Assembly: GCA_900545445.1 (NCBI GenBank)
Contig: UQZH01000016.1
Coordinates: 1 to 35,865, forward strand
DNA: 35,865 bases
Origin: an uncultured Collinsella sp.
Lineage (GTDB): Bacteria > Actinomycetota > Coriobacteriia > Coriobacteriales > Coriobacteriaceae
Direction: 5' to 3'
This document shows positions 25,086-33,692 of this stretch, piece after piece. The notes beneath the pieces were generated by a model. It ran no database searches, was not told the DNA's origin, and saw nothing but the letters and a program-made list of their open reading frames with translations. Position numbers and translations under genes: made by a program. Every line of letters begins with the position of its first letter. The stretch's first letter is position 1.

Positions 25086-25236
25086 GTTTGCCCAGCGTGG
25101 GCGGGGAGCGGCGCGTAATTAAGTTTCCTGCTCTACAGTCCTGCGCAAGACGGAAAGCACATTAAGTGCTTTCCTTTGCGTGCGGAACTCGCGATAAACT
25201 TAATTACGCGCCGCTCCCCGCCCACGCCGGGCAAAC
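25086..25236. repeat. 151-bp near-perfect inverted repeat
   Basis: Arms of 41 bp (25086-25126 and 25196-25236) are complementary with a single mismatch (25094). The 69-bp middle contains a second perfect hairpin, GGAAAGCAC-ATTAA-GTGCTTTCC (25152-25174). It lies between the ABC operon promoter and the rRNA methyltransferase gene. It looks like a MITE-like or other palindromic element, or a long structured RNA. Confidence 0.8.
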
Positions 25237-25298
25237 ATCGTTGGACTTATCACTGGCATGAAATGGGCGCTTGCATATCGTCTGCTGGCTTGGCACGG

Positions 25299-25304
25299 TA
25301 CAAT
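25299..25304 (+). promoter_or_regulatory. Possible -10 box of the RlmD-type gene
   Basis: TACAAT lies 37 nt before the start codon, without a clear -35 box. Confidence 0.4.
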
Positions 25305-25341
25305 ATTTGCGGCTTTAATTCATGAATTAGTGGAGTTATTG

Positions 25342-26790
25342 ATGGCAGAATCTCGTGCGGAGCGTAGGGCTCGTCGTGCTTTGATCGAGGCGGCTGAGGG
25401 GTCGGAGGAGAAAAAATCTTCTAAGAAATCCAAGTCGTCTCAGGATGCGAAGGGCAAGTCAGCCAAAGGCAAGGCTAAGGCCAAGCGTCCCGGCTCTCGT
25501 CGGAGCGAGGTCAAGGCATCTCAGACTCGCTCCAAGCGCTCGCATAAAGATCCGGTTTCGCCTGCGCGTAAGGCTGTGGACCCCAAGTCTCCTTGTTCCA
25601 TCATGAAAGCTTGCGGTGGGTGCACGGCGCTCAATCGTCCTTATAAAAAGCAGTTGGCAGCTAAGCAGGCTGTTATGGAGGAGCTTTTTGCTGCCCTTTG
25701 CGAGCGCGAGGGTATTAGCGTCGACCCCATTCGCGGTATGGGAGTCACCCTGGGTGACCCAGGCACATATCCTGCGCCGCGCGGTTTTCGCCATAAGGCC
25801 GCCACTCCCTTTGCCCCCGGCAAAGGGGGCGCTGTCCGCTGCGGCTTTTTTGAACGTGGCACGCACAGAATCGTTGCTGTTCCCGAATGTCCCGTCGAGG
25901 CGCCGGGTGCCCGTCAGATTCTCAACGGCATCGCGCGTGAGGCTGAGCGCCTGCGCATTCCAGCCTTTAACGAGGACAAGCATCTCGGACTGCTTCGCTA
26001 TGCCGTCGTTCGCTGCGGCTGGCGCACCGACCAAATCATGGTCACCCTCGTGACCGCCCAGCGCGACCTACCGCATGCACAGGAATTCTTTGAGGCCGTC
26101 GCTGCACTCGATCCGCGCATCGTCACCGTCGCCCAAAACATCAACGGGCGCCCTGGCAACGCCATCCTCGGTGAGGAAACCCGTATCGTTTATGGCGCCG
26201 AATGCATGCGCGACCAGCTACTCGGCTGCGAGTTCGACATCTCCCCTACCGCGTTCTACCAGACCAACCCGCAGCAGACCGAATTGCTCTATCAGCTCGC
26301 TATCGACGGCATGGACCTGCGCCAGGGCGATGTGCTTATGGATGCCTACTGTGGCAGCGGCACCATCGGTCTTTGCGCAGCTAAAGATGCCCAGAGCAAG
26401 GGCATCGGCATCATGCTGCTCGGCGTGGAGCGCAACCCGGCGGGCATTGCCGACGCGCGCCGCAATGCCGAGCTCAACGGTCTTACCCGCAGCGCCTGGT
26501 TTATGGCCGACGATGCCACCGATTACATCCTAGATGCCGCCGACAACAACGAGCGCGTCGACGTCCTTTCCATCGACCCGCCGCGCGCCGGCTCCACCCC
26601 CGAGTTCCTCGAAGCTGCCTGCGCACTTAAGCCGCGCCGCATCACCTATATCAGCTGCAACCCCGTGACCCAAGAGCGCGACCTGCACCAGCTCCTCGAC
26701 GGAGACTATCGCCTGCTCAAGATCACGCCCGTCGACATGTTCCCCCACACCGACCACACCGAAACCGCAGCAGTCCTCGAACGCCGCTAA
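25342..26790 (+). CDS. rlmD: 23S rRNA (uracil-5-) methyltransferase, RlmD/RumA type
   Basis: A 482-residue class I SAM methyltransferase of the RlmD/RumA/TrmA group. The first ~80 residues are very Lys/Ser-rich, an unusual basic extension that may bind RNA. Iron-sulfur ligands are visible as CSIMKACGGC (Cys85, Cys91, Cys94) plus Cys183 in VPEC. The SAM motif is DAYCGSGTIGL, the substrate-pocket element SIDPPRAG, and the catalytic Cys lies in YISCNPVT. It likely forms m5U in 23S rRNA. ATG 25342 has GTGGAG 6 nt upstream; the longer frame to 25258 has no ribosome site and overlaps the region after the inverted repeat. Assignment of the exact uridine rests on family resemblance. Confidence 0.88.
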   Translation: MAESRAERRARRALIEAAEGSEEKKSSKKSKSSQDAKGKSAKGKAKAKRPGSRRSEVKASQTRSKRSHKDPVSPARKAVDPKSPCSIMKACGGCTALNRPYKKQLAAKQAVMEELFAALCEREGISVDPIRGMGVTLGDPGTYPAPRGFRHKAATPFAPGKGGAVRCGFFERGTHRIVAVPECPVEAPGARQILNGIAREAERLRIPAFNEDKHLGLLRYAVVRCGWRTDQIMVTLVTAQRDLPHAQEFFEAVAALDPRIVTVAQNINGRPGNAILGEETRIVYGAECMRDQLLGCEFDISPTAFYQTNPQQTELLYQLAIDGMDLRQGDVLMDAYCGSGTIGLCAAKDAQSKGIGIMLLGVERNPAGIADARRNAELNGLTRSAWFMADDATDYILDAADNNERVDVLSIDPPRAGSTPEFLEAACALKPRRITYISCNPVTQERDLHQLLDGDYRLLKITPVDMFPHTDHTETAAVLERR

Positions 26791-26805
26791 TCCACCGGCA
26801 CAAGA

Positions 26806-26835
26806 AAGGGGGCGGCCCGCCTGGACCGCCCCCTT
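26806..26835. terminator. Terminator between the RlmD-type and PHP genes
   Basis: AAGGGGGCGG (26806-26815) pairs with CCGCCCCCTT (26826-26835), with a 10-nt loop; the genes are convergent. Confidence 0.8.
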
Positions 26836-26855
26836 CGCTTGGTTTATAAACTCAG

Positions 26856-27677
26856 CTACATCCCCTTGCGCAGGTCGCACACGCCGGCTGCAGCCATCTC
26901 GCGCAGCAGCGTCTCGCGGTCACGCGTCACAATCAGGTCCAGCGGGAAGTGAATCTCGTCGAGCAACTTGCGGGCATGGTCAAGCTTGCCAATTGCCATG
27001 CCAATGTGCGCATCGGTCGAAACGCCAATGCCCACGCCCAGCTCGGCGCAGCGCTCGGCGATCTTGCGGCATACGGCCCAATGCTCGGTATCCGTGCCAT
27101 GCTCAAGACTATGGTTATTGATCTCGATAATCTTGTGCTTGGCCTTGGCCGCCAGCAGTACCTCATCGATATCGAACGACACGCCCGAACGACCCGTATG
27201 CCCCAGCATGAACACCTTGGGGTGCTCCAGGGCATTGATGTACATCTCGGTCGTCTGGGCGAGCGTCGCGCCTTCGGCAAACTGCGCATTATGCACGCTT
27301 GCCACCAAATAATCCAAATTGCGCGTCACCAAATCGAACAGCGAATGCTGGTGATTGAACGAATCGCCGACAATATTGAGCGAAACGGGAATGTCCTCGC
27401 CAAACAAGCTTCCATCCAGCGAAACGATATCGGCCTCGGCTCCGCGAAGCACCAGCACACCGCTCCAAATGCGCGGCCAGATATCCTGGTTAATAAAGAA
27501 CTGGAAACTGCGCAGGTCATTGGGGCAAGCCGTAACCATAGAGCTCAGATGGTCGGCAGATCCAAGTACCTGCAGACCACGCTCTGCCGCCCAGTACACA
27601 TTCTCCTCAATGGTCGAATATGCATGCGCAGAGAACATCGTATGGGTATGAATGTCACAAGAAAGCAGGTAGGGCAT
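26856..27677 (-). CDS. PHP-domain phosphoesterase
   Basis: A 273-residue PHP-fold protein of the YcdX/HisK-like group, with metal ligands His10 and His12 (DIHTHT), SADH (~40-43), SVHNA, GHTG and STDAHIG. Such enzymes hydrolyse phosphate esters; the substrate is not shown by the sequence. ATG 27677 has AAGGAG 5 nt upstream. It lies downstream of the aminotransferase gene on the same strand, 165 nt away, and has its own TACAAT box (27715-27720). Confidence 0.88.
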   Translation of the reverse strand: MPYLLSCDIHTHTMFSAHAYSTIEENVYWAAERGLQVLGSADHLSSMVTACPNDLRSFQFFINQDIWPRIWSGVLVLRGAEADIVSLDGSLFGEDIPVSLNIVGDSFNHQHSLFDLVTRNLDYLVASVHNAQFAEGATLAQTTEMYINALEHPKVFMLGHTGRSGVSFDIDEVLLAAKAKHKIIEINNHSLEHGTDTEHWAVCRKIAERCAELGVGIGVSTDAHIGMAIGKLDHARKLLDEIHFPLDLIVTRDRETLLREMAAAGVCDLRKGM

Positions 27678-27714
27678 CGGGTCTCCTTATCCGGCATGGC
27701 CGTCGCTTATATTC

Positions 27715-27720
27715 ATTGTA
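27715..27720 (-). promoter_or_regulatory. -10 box of the PHP gene
   Basis: TACAAT on the minus strand, with TTTACG about 18 nt upstream as a weak -35. Confidence 0.45.
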
Positions 27721-27779
27721 CGCATAGCCTTCGATAGTCGTAAAACCACTCCATCCCAACGACACAACGTCCATGACAA

Positions 27780-27806
27780 CGGGGCCTGGCTTAACACCAA
27801 ACCCCG
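27780..27806 (-). terminator. Possible hairpin after the aminotransferase gene
   Basis: CGGGG (27780-27784) and CCCCG (27802-27806) with partly paired inner bases. There is no T tract. Confidence 0.3.
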
Positions 27807-27842
27807 TTTCACGTAAAACATTGTAGGCAGAGCGCTTTACTT

Positions 27843-29027
27843 TTAACGATACTCGTCCGCCAACCGCTTCCAAGCGGGTAGCGAATTGATGATCGTTTCA
27901 TAACTCACGCAATAGCCCAGGCGGAACCAACCCGGCATACCAAAGCTGTCCGAGGGAACCGCAAGCAGCTCATACTTCTTTGCGCGCTCACAAAACGCAT
28001 TCGCATCGGGCTCGAGTGCCTTCACCCACAGGTAGAAAGCACCGTCCGGCTCAACATAGGTATAGCCGTAGTCCGTCAAAGCATCAGTGAGCGCCGTGCG
28101 ATTGCGAGCATAGGCCTCGATATCACTCGGCTCATCGATGCAATCGATAATCACGCGCTGGAAGAGCGCCGGTGCACATACAAAACCCAGCGTACGGGCA
28201 GCACCCGCAACAGCCGGCATCAGACGCGCAGCCTGCGGATTGGTGTTGGGAACCAAGATCCAGCCCACGCGCTCACCAGGCAGCGACAGCGACTTAGAAT
28301 ACGAGTAGCACACCACGGTGTTCTCGTAGATCGAGGGCACCCAAGGCACCTCGGCGCCGTACACGATCTCGCGGTACGGCTCATCCGAGATGAGCATAAT
28401 CGGATTCTCGGGGTCGCGTTTGGCGTTGGCCTCGCGCAGAACATTGGCCAGTCGCGTCAGCGTGTCGCGCGTATACACGGCACCGGTCGGATTGTTGGGC
28501 GAGTCGATAATGACAGCCGCCGTCTTATCGCTGATCGCCTTGAGCACGTTGTCCACGCTCAGCTGGAACGTGTCTTCATCGGCAAGCGCCTCAACACACG
28601 TGCAGCCGGCCTTCTCAATCCACACGCGATACTCCGGAAAGTACGGGGCGACAACAATAACCTCGTCGCCCGGGTTCGTAACGGCGTTGAGCGTGCAGGT
28701 GAGCGATGCCGCGGCGCCAACCGTCATAAAGACGTCCTTGCCCTCATAGCTCGTGCCAAAGCGGCGGTTGAGCGATTCGGCGACAGCTGCTCGACATTGC
28801 GGCAGGCCCGGTGCGGGGGTGTAGCCGTGCAGCTGGTCACTCGGCAGCTCTAAGGCCTTCTTAATGGACTCCGCCACGGCAGCGGGCGCCGGAACACTCG
28901 GGTTGCCCAGCGAAAAATCGAATACGTTCTCCGCACCGATCTGCGCCTTGCGCTCAAGACCATAGCTAAAGATCTCGCGGATGATGGAGCTTTCCGCACC
29001 GCGAGCATACATAGTTTCGTTGATCAT
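27843..29027 (-). CDS. PLP-dependent aminotransferase, class I/II
   Basis: A 394-residue fold-type I aminotransferase. PNNPTGAVYTRD contains the conserved Asn-Pro region, ISDEPYREIVY the cofactor-Asp region, and SYSKSLSLPGERVGW places the PLP Lys at ~245 with the usual downstream Arg. It transfers an amino group from an amino acid to a 2-oxo acid; the substrate (aspartate, aromatic or branched) is not clear. ATG 29027 has AAAGGGGAACAG before it. A TACAAT box lies at 29052-29057. The gene follows the family C repeat region. Confidence 0.92.
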   Translation of the reverse strand: MINETMYARGAESSIIREIFSYGLERKAQIGAENVFDFSLGNPSVPAPAAVAESIKKALELPSDQLHGYTPAPGLPQCRAAVAESLNRRFGTSYEGKDVFMTVGAAASLTCTLNAVTNPGDEVIVVAPYFPEYRVWIEKAGCTCVEALADEDTFQLSVDNVLKAISDKTAAVIIDSPNNPTGAVYTRDTLTRLANVLREANAKRDPENPIMLISDEPYREIVYGAEVPWVPSIYENTVVCYSYSKSLSLPGERVGWILVPNTNPQAARLMPAVAGAARTLGFVCAPALFQRVIIDCIDEPSDIEAYARNRTALTDALTDYGYTYVEPDGAFYLWVKALEPDANAFCERAKKYELLAVPSDSFGMPGWFRLGYCVSYETIINSLPAWKRLADEYR

Positions 29028-29051
29028 CTGTTCCCCTTTCGCATAGGCGCT

Positions 29052-29057
29052 ATTGTA
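29052..29057 (-). promoter_or_regulatory. -10 box of the aminotransferase gene
   Basis: TACAAT on the minus strand, with a leader of about 18-25 nt. No clear -35 box. Confidence 0.45.
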
Positions 29058-29098
29058 CGCTTTAGCCGAGCAAAGCGCCGCAGCAATGTTAATTGGGT

Positions 29099-29206
29099 GT
29101 TGATTGGGGACAGACTTAAATGCGTGAAAACGCTCATTTAAGTCTGTCCCCAATCAACAGATGTAAATGCGTGAAAACGCTCATTTAAGTCTGTCCCCAA
29201 TCAACA
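29099..29206. repeat. REP-like palindrome, family C, with a tandem half copy
   Basis: Arms of 24 bp (29099-29122 and 29135-29158) are perfectly complementary around a CGTGAAAACGCT loop. A 43-bp direct repeat (29118-29160 and 29164-29206) adds a second copy of the loop and right arm. The core GGGGACAGACTTAAATG resembles families A and B. Confidence 0.8.
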
Positions 29207-29231
29207 GATGGCCCCATATCGCTCAAAAGAA

Positions 29232-29263
29232 AAAGCCTCCGCAGGTTTCCCCGCGGAGACTTT
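29232..29263 (-). terminator. ftsH terminator
   Basis: On the minus strand, a CTCCGC/GCGGAG stem is followed by GGCTTTTTCTTTT, a classic intrinsic terminator. Confidence 0.85.
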
Positions 29264-29274
29264 CGCCACAAAGA

Positions 29275-31407
29275 CTATTTGTCGGTGTCGGTATCAGCGT
29301 TGACGGCACAGTCATCGCCGGCGTCATCGGATGCGGCTTCGGCATCCTCCTGCATGGCCGCCTGCGCAAAAGCCGCGGCATCAGCCGCCAGCTCCTCCTC
29401 GCTCATACGAGGCGCGCGCTTCTTGGTCGGCATGCCAGCCGCCTTGGCGTTGCGCTCCTCCTTGGCCGCCAGGATATCGCCCTCGCGCTCAAGGTAGGCA
29501 TCCCACTCGTTATCGAGCAGGGCGTTCACGGCGTCGCCCTCGACGGTCTCGCGCTCAAGCAGCACCTTCGCCATCAGATCAAGCTGATCGCGACGGGCAT
29601 CCAAAATCTCGACCGCGCGGCGATGGGCCTCGCGCATGATGCGCTGAACCTCGATATCGATGCGGCGCGCCGTCTCCTCGGAGTAATCCTGGTGATCGGC
29701 GTAATCGCGACCAAGGAACACCTGATGCTGCGCCTCGCCAAACACTTGCGTGCCCAGCTCCTCGCTCATGCCCAGACGCGTAACCATCTCGCGCGCCATC
29801 TTGGTCGCGCGCTCCAGGTCGTTGCTCGCGCCCGACGTGATGTCATCGCACATGAGCTCCTCGGCAACGCGGCCGCCCAAGAACACGGCGAGCTCGTCGA
29901 GCATCTCGTTCTTGGTCTTGAGGAAGTGATCCTCCTGCGGAAGCTGCAACGTGTAGCCCAGAGCCTGGCCGCGGCTGACAATCGAAATCTTATGAACCGG
30001 GTCGGAGTGCTCCAAGATGTGACCCACCAGGGCATGGCCGCTCTCGTGGTAGGCAATCGTGGTGCGCTCGGCTTCGGTCATCACGCGACCCTTGCGTTGC
30101 GGTCCGGCAATCACGCGCTCCATCGACTCCTCGACCTCGTCCATCGAGATCACGGAACGATGACGGCGAGCGGCCAGCAGCGCAGACTCATTGAGCAGGT
30201 TCGCCAAATCGGCACCGGTAAAGCCAACGGTCATCTGGGCGAGCTTCTCAAACTTAACGTCCTCGTCCATCGGCTTGTTCTCGGCATGCACGCGCAAGAT
30301 CTGCTCGCGGCCCTTTACGTCCGGACGGTCGACCGTGACCTGGCGGTCAAAACGACCGGGGCGCAGCAATGCCGGGTCCAGAATATCGGGACGATTGGTT
30401 GCTGCGATCAGGATGACCGACTCGCTTTCCTCAAAACCGTCCATCTCGACCAGCAGCTGGTTGAGCGTCTGCTCGCGCTCGTCGTGGCCGCCGCCCAGAC
30501 CGGCTCCGCGCTGACGTCCCACGGCATCGATCTCGTCAATAAAGATGATCGACGGAGCCTGAGACTTGGCCTCCTTAAAGAGGTCGCGCACGCGGCTGGC
30601 GCCGACGCCCACGAACATCTCGACAAAGTCAGAGCCCGAGATGCTAAAGAACGGCACGCCTGCCTCGCCGGCAACGGCCTTAGCCAGCAGCGTCTTACCG
30701 GTACCCGGAGGACCAACCAGCAAAACGCCGCGCGGAATCTTGGCACCCAGCTTGCGATAGCGGTCCGGATCGCTCAGGAAGTCGCGGATCTCCTCGAGCT
30801 CCTCGACGGCCTCGTCCACGCCGGCAACGTCCTCGAACTTTACCTTGGGACGCGTAGCCTCGTTAGTCTTGGCGTTGGTCTTGCCAAACTGCATGTTCCT
30901 GTTATTGGCGCCCATCATCTGGCGCATAAAGTAGAACATGATGGCGATCAGGGCGATCGTCGGCAGCACGCTCATCGCCAAGTCGCCCCAAAAATCGGGG
31001 TCGTTGGTGTTGACGATATACTTGGTGTCGGGGTGCTCCGCCATAAGCTCGGCAAGCGAATCGGAGCCGACATAGGTCGAGGAAAAGCTCTTGAGCTCGC
31101 TCGTATCGCCCTTGTCCTTTTTTGTCTTCCAGTAATGACCCGCCACGCTTCCGTCTTGAACCGTATAGGTCAAATCTTCGACGCGATCCTGCTTAATGGC
31201 GCTGACCATCTCGCTCGTCGCGAGCTTAACGGTATTGCTGGAGCTGGCAAAACCGGAGCCCATATTAAAGAAGGCATAGCCCAGAAGCGCGCAAGCCAAA
31301 AGAAAATACAGCCAGCCCGTACGCGTGGGCTTCTTGCCTCCGGGCATCCCCGGGATCTTAGGCTCCCGGGGAGTCTGGGAATTGTTGTCGTTACGGTCGT
31401 CGGGCAT
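29275..31407 (-). CDS. ftsH: ATP-dependent zinc metalloprotease FtsH
   Basis: Membrane-bound AAA+ protease of 710 residues that degrades misfolded and regulatory membrane proteins. Two membrane segments (~32-52 and ~143-165) flank the extracytoplasmic loop. Walker A GPPGTGKT (232-239), Walker B IIFIDEID (287-294), the AAA second region of homology, and the zinc motif HESGH (454-458) are present. The tail is acidic and Ala-rich. ATG 31407 begins one nucleotide after the hpt stop (TAAGATG), so translation is probably coupled; the GGAGG 12 nt upstream lies inside hpt. Part of tilS-hpt-ftsH. Confidence 0.97.
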   Translation of the reverse strand: MPDDRNDNNSQTPREPKIPGMPGGKKPTRTGWLYFLLACALLGYAFFNMGSGFASSSNTVKLATSEMVSAIKQDRVEDLTYTVQDGSVAGHYWKTKKDKGDTSELKSFSSTYVGSDSLAELMAEHPDTKYIVNTNDPDFWGDLAMSVLPTIALIAIMFYFMRQMMGANNRNMQFGKTNAKTNEATRPKVKFEDVAGVDEAVEELEEIRDFLSDPDRYRKLGAKIPRGVLLVGPPGTGKTLLAKAVAGEAGVPFFSISGSDFVEMFVGVGASRVRDLFKEAKSQAPSIIFIDEIDAVGRQRGAGLGGGHDEREQTLNQLLVEMDGFEESESVILIAATNRPDILDPALLRPGRFDRQVTVDRPDVKGREQILRVHAENKPMDEDVKFEKLAQMTVGFTGADLANLLNESALLAARRHRSVISMDEVEESMERVIAGPQRKGRVMTEAERTTIAYHESGHALVGHILEHSDPVHKISIVSRGQALGYTLQLPQEDHFLKTKNEMLDELAVFLGGRVAEELMCDDITSGASNDLERATKMAREMVTRLGMSEELGTQVFGEAQHQVFLGRDYADHQDYSEETARRIDIEVQRIMREAHRRAVEILDARRDQLDLMAKVLLERETVEGDAVNALLDNEWDAYLEREGDILAAKEERNAKAAGMPTKKRAPRMSEEELAADAAAFAQAAMQEDAEAASDDAGDDCAVNADTDTDK

Positions 31408-31408
31408 C

Positions 31409-31957
31409 TTACGAATAAACCTCCGGTTTCAAAATGCCCAGATACGGAAGGTTGCGATAGCGCTCGGCATAGTCGAGGCCGTAGCCCACCACAAAGGCAT
31501 CGGGGCAATGGGTTCCAACATACTTGGGCGTGATGGCCGAGGTGCGGTCCTCAACGTCCTTCCACAGGAAGGCAGCGACCTCCAGCGAGGCGGGCTTGCG
31601 GCTCTCAAGGTTCTTCATCAGGTACTTGAGGGTCAGGCCCGAGTCCAGAATGTCCTCGACGATCAGCACGTCGCGACCACGGATGTCGATATCCAGGTCC
31701 TTAATGATACGCACGATGCCCGAAGACTTCACACCGTCGCCATAGCTCGAAACAGCCATGAAATCGATGTTGGTCGGCAGCTCGATCTTGCGCATCAGGT
31801 CGCCCATAAAGACAACGGCGCCGCGCAGGACCGCGATCAACACCAGATCCTTACCAGCGTAGTCGCGCGTAATCTCCTCGCCCAGGCGAGAAACGATACC
31901 TTCGATATCCTCCTGCGTAAACAGAACCTTCTCGATATCCGGATGTTGAGAAGCCAT
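31409..31957 (-). CDS. hpt: Hypoxanthine phosphoribosyltransferase
   Basis: A 182-residue purine-salvage enzyme making IMP or GMP from the base and PRPP. The PRPP motif VLIVEDILDSGLT, VLRGAVVFMGDL and the C-terminal VGYGLDY match. ATG 31957 has AAAGGG 5 nt upstream. It precedes ftsH by one nucleotide and follows tilS; a promoter (TAGAAT at 32015-32020) lies in front of it. Confidence 0.96.
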   Translation of the reverse strand: MASQHPDIEKVLFTQEDIEGIVSRLGEEITRDYAGKDLVLIAVLRGAVVFMGDLMRKIELPTNIDFMAVSSYGDGVKSSGIVRIIKDLDIDIRGRDVLIVEDILDSGLTLKYLMKNLESRKPASLEVAAFLWKDVEDRTSAITPKYVGTHCPDAFVVGYGLDYAERYRNLPYLGILKPEVYS

Positions 31958-32014
31958 GACAACCCTTTCTTGTGCTTAATCGCCCACACACCGCCGTATG
32001 GACGCGAACTACAC

Positions 32015-32020
32015 ATTCTA
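32015..32020 (-). promoter_or_regulatory. -10 box of the hpt-ftsH operon
   Basis: TAGAAT on the minus strand, with TGGAAA about 18 nt upstream. A leader of about 50 nt is expected. Confidence 0.4.
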
Positions 32021-32045
32021 GCAGCGCACGGGGTATATTTTCCAG

Positions 32046-32066
32046 CCCGCGCATCATCAGCGCGGG
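32046..32066 (-). terminator. Hairpin between tilS and hpt
   Basis: CCCGCGC (32046-32052) and GCGCGGG (32060-32066) form a perfect 7-bp stem, 40 nt after the tilS stop. On the minus strand CTGGAAAA follows, which may limit read-through. Confidence 0.5.
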
Positions 32067-32105
32067 AATACCGTCAACGCCGCACAGAAAAGCTGGTGCG
32101 AGAAG

Positions 32106-33644
32106 CTAATCCGCATCAACCACGCGAAGCAGATAGGCCACACGCGTCGCCGCCGTGCACTTAAAGCGTTCGTCCGTGCGAACTCCGACGACCCACACCA
32201 CGGCACCTCCCGGCGCCGTCCTCACCATGGGCACGCCGGCGCGCTCAGAAACGGGAATGCGAGCCTCACCTAGCAAGTCGGATACCTTCTTGCTTCGGCC
32301 ACTCATCCCCAACGGGCACATCACGTCTCCCGGTGCGGGACCGTCTACCCACAGGCGCGCCAATCGCGCCTCGGCAGGGATCTCGCCACGCGAGCCCGCC
32401 AAGATTCGCTCGCTATCGCTGTCGGCAAAACCCAGGGCAGCCGCGTCCACCAAAGCCGTCACTTCTCCGGCAGCCGCAAGCTCACGGGCGCGGCGCACGA
32501 TGTCGCATCCCGGCTCAACGGCCATCGGCTCTGCGACCAGCACACGTCCCCCGCCCAACGGCAAACGCCCGGGTATGGTGATCCAATCCGCGACCAGGCC
32601 CTCACGAGCCGCCGGTGCCTTAAACGCCAGCATGCCAAACTCTACGCGTGCGTCAATCCCCGCCGGAAGCGTGACCGAGCCGGCGCCCTCGGCAACGCAG
32701 GAAAGAACTCGCTCCACATGTCGCATCTCTGGACGAGCGTCCGGATCGATGCGTTTGATCGCCAGTCGCACGATGCGCCGCGCGATTACGACCTCGGCCG
32801 CAGCAAGGCGTCTGGCATCGAGCACTAGCGCACCCGCCGCCTCCTTGCGCAGGCAGCTTCGAAACGCCTGTGCCGACAGCTGGGATAGAAACGCATCTTC
32901 GTCACCAAGGATCTCGCAGGCGGCGCCAATCGTCTTGCACACGCTCGCATTACGCTGTGCCACCACTGGCATTACCCGATGGCGCACGTAGTTTCGCAGA
33001 TACGAGATATCCTCATTGCTCTCGTCCTCACGCCACGGCTGACCATGTACCTGTAGATAGCCCACGAGCTCGCCATGAGTTAGGTCGAGCAAGGGGCGCA
33101 CCACGATATTCCTCCGGCGAGGAATGCTCGATAGGCCAGCGGGCCCTGAACCCTTAATCGCGTTCATCAAAAACGTTTCCGCACGATCCGAAGACGTGTG
33201 CGCGGTGCAGATACGAGCCGCCGTTCGCGGTGCCCCCGTCTGGGCGCAGAGCTCGCGAACATACCTCCGCGCCGCGGCATAGCGCACCTCGCGGGCCGCG
33301 GCCTCAATATTGCCCGACTCCCCATCAAAATAAGCGTGCTCCACGCACAGCGGTAAACCATATTTCGCGCAGAGCTCACGCACAAAGGCCTCGTCGCCAT
33401 CGGACGCCTTGCCGCGCAGATGATGGTTTACATGCAGCACATGCAGGCGCTCGCGAGCAATGGGGGCAACACCGCGTCCGTCTTGGATATCCAGCTTTGA
33501 TGTGCACGCCATAAGAAGCAGTGCCGTCGAGTCCGCGCCGCCTGATACCATGAGCACGACAGGAGCAGCCTGCTGCCTCGTCCGGGTCTCATCGACTGCC
33601 CCAGGCACGGCATGGTGTCCATAATGCTGAGATACCGTAGGCAT
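32106..33644 (-). CDS. tilS: tRNA(Ile)-lysidine synthetase
   Basis: TilS of 512 residues converts C34 of the CAU-anticodon tRNA(Ile) to lysidine using ATP and lysine. The PP-loop SGGADST (34-40), HVNHHLRG, and DRAETFLMNAIKGSG match; the C-terminal DVMCPLGMSGRSKKVSDLLG is the TilS C domain. ATG 33644 has GGAGG 6 nt upstream. It begins the tilS-hpt-ftsH cluster and is divergent from the MBL-fold gene by 48 bp. Confidence 0.95.
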   Translation of the reverse strand: MPTVSQHYGHHAVPGAVDETRTRQQAAPVVLMVSGGADSTALLLMACTSKLDIQDGRGVAPIARERLHVLHVNHHLRGKASDGDEAFVRELCAKYGLPLCVEHAYFDGESGNIEAAAREVRYAAARRYVRELCAQTGAPRTAARICTAHTSSDRAETFLMNAIKGSGPAGLSSIPRRRNIVVRPLLDLTHGELVGYLQVHGQPWREDESNEDISYLRNYVRHRVMPVVAQRNASVCKTIGAACEILGDEDAFLSQLSAQAFRSCLRKEAAGALVLDARRLAAAEVVIARRIVRLAIKRIDPDARPEMRHVERVLSCVAEGAGSVTLPAGIDARVEFGMLAFKAPAAREGLVADWITIPGRLPLGGGRVLVAEPMAVEPGCDIVRRARELAAAGEVTALVDAAALGFADSDSERILAGSRGEIPAEARLARLWVDGPAPGDVMCPLGMSGRSKKVSDLLGEARIPVSERAGVPMVRTAPGGAVVWVVGVRTDERFKCTAATRVAYLLRVVDAD

Positions 33645-33672
33645 TTGCTTCCTCCTCTATTCGTCCGCACCC

Positions 33673-33678
33673 ATTGTA
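33673..33678 (-). promoter_or_regulatory. -10 box of tilS
   Basis: TACAAT on the minus strand, 29 nt before the start codon; the -35 position overlaps the divergent gene's start. Confidence 0.35.
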
Positions 33679-33692
33679 TCCTTTGGAATCTT

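Noticed and set aside
25086..25236. Simple Rho-independent terminator
   Set aside because: The arms are far too long, no T tract follows, and it lies between divergent start regions rather than after a gene.
27655..27873. Open frame of 72 codons on the minus strand between the PHP and aminotransferase genes
   Set aside because: It overlaps both neighbours, has no ribosome site and no recognisable sequence; the region instead holds promoter boxes.
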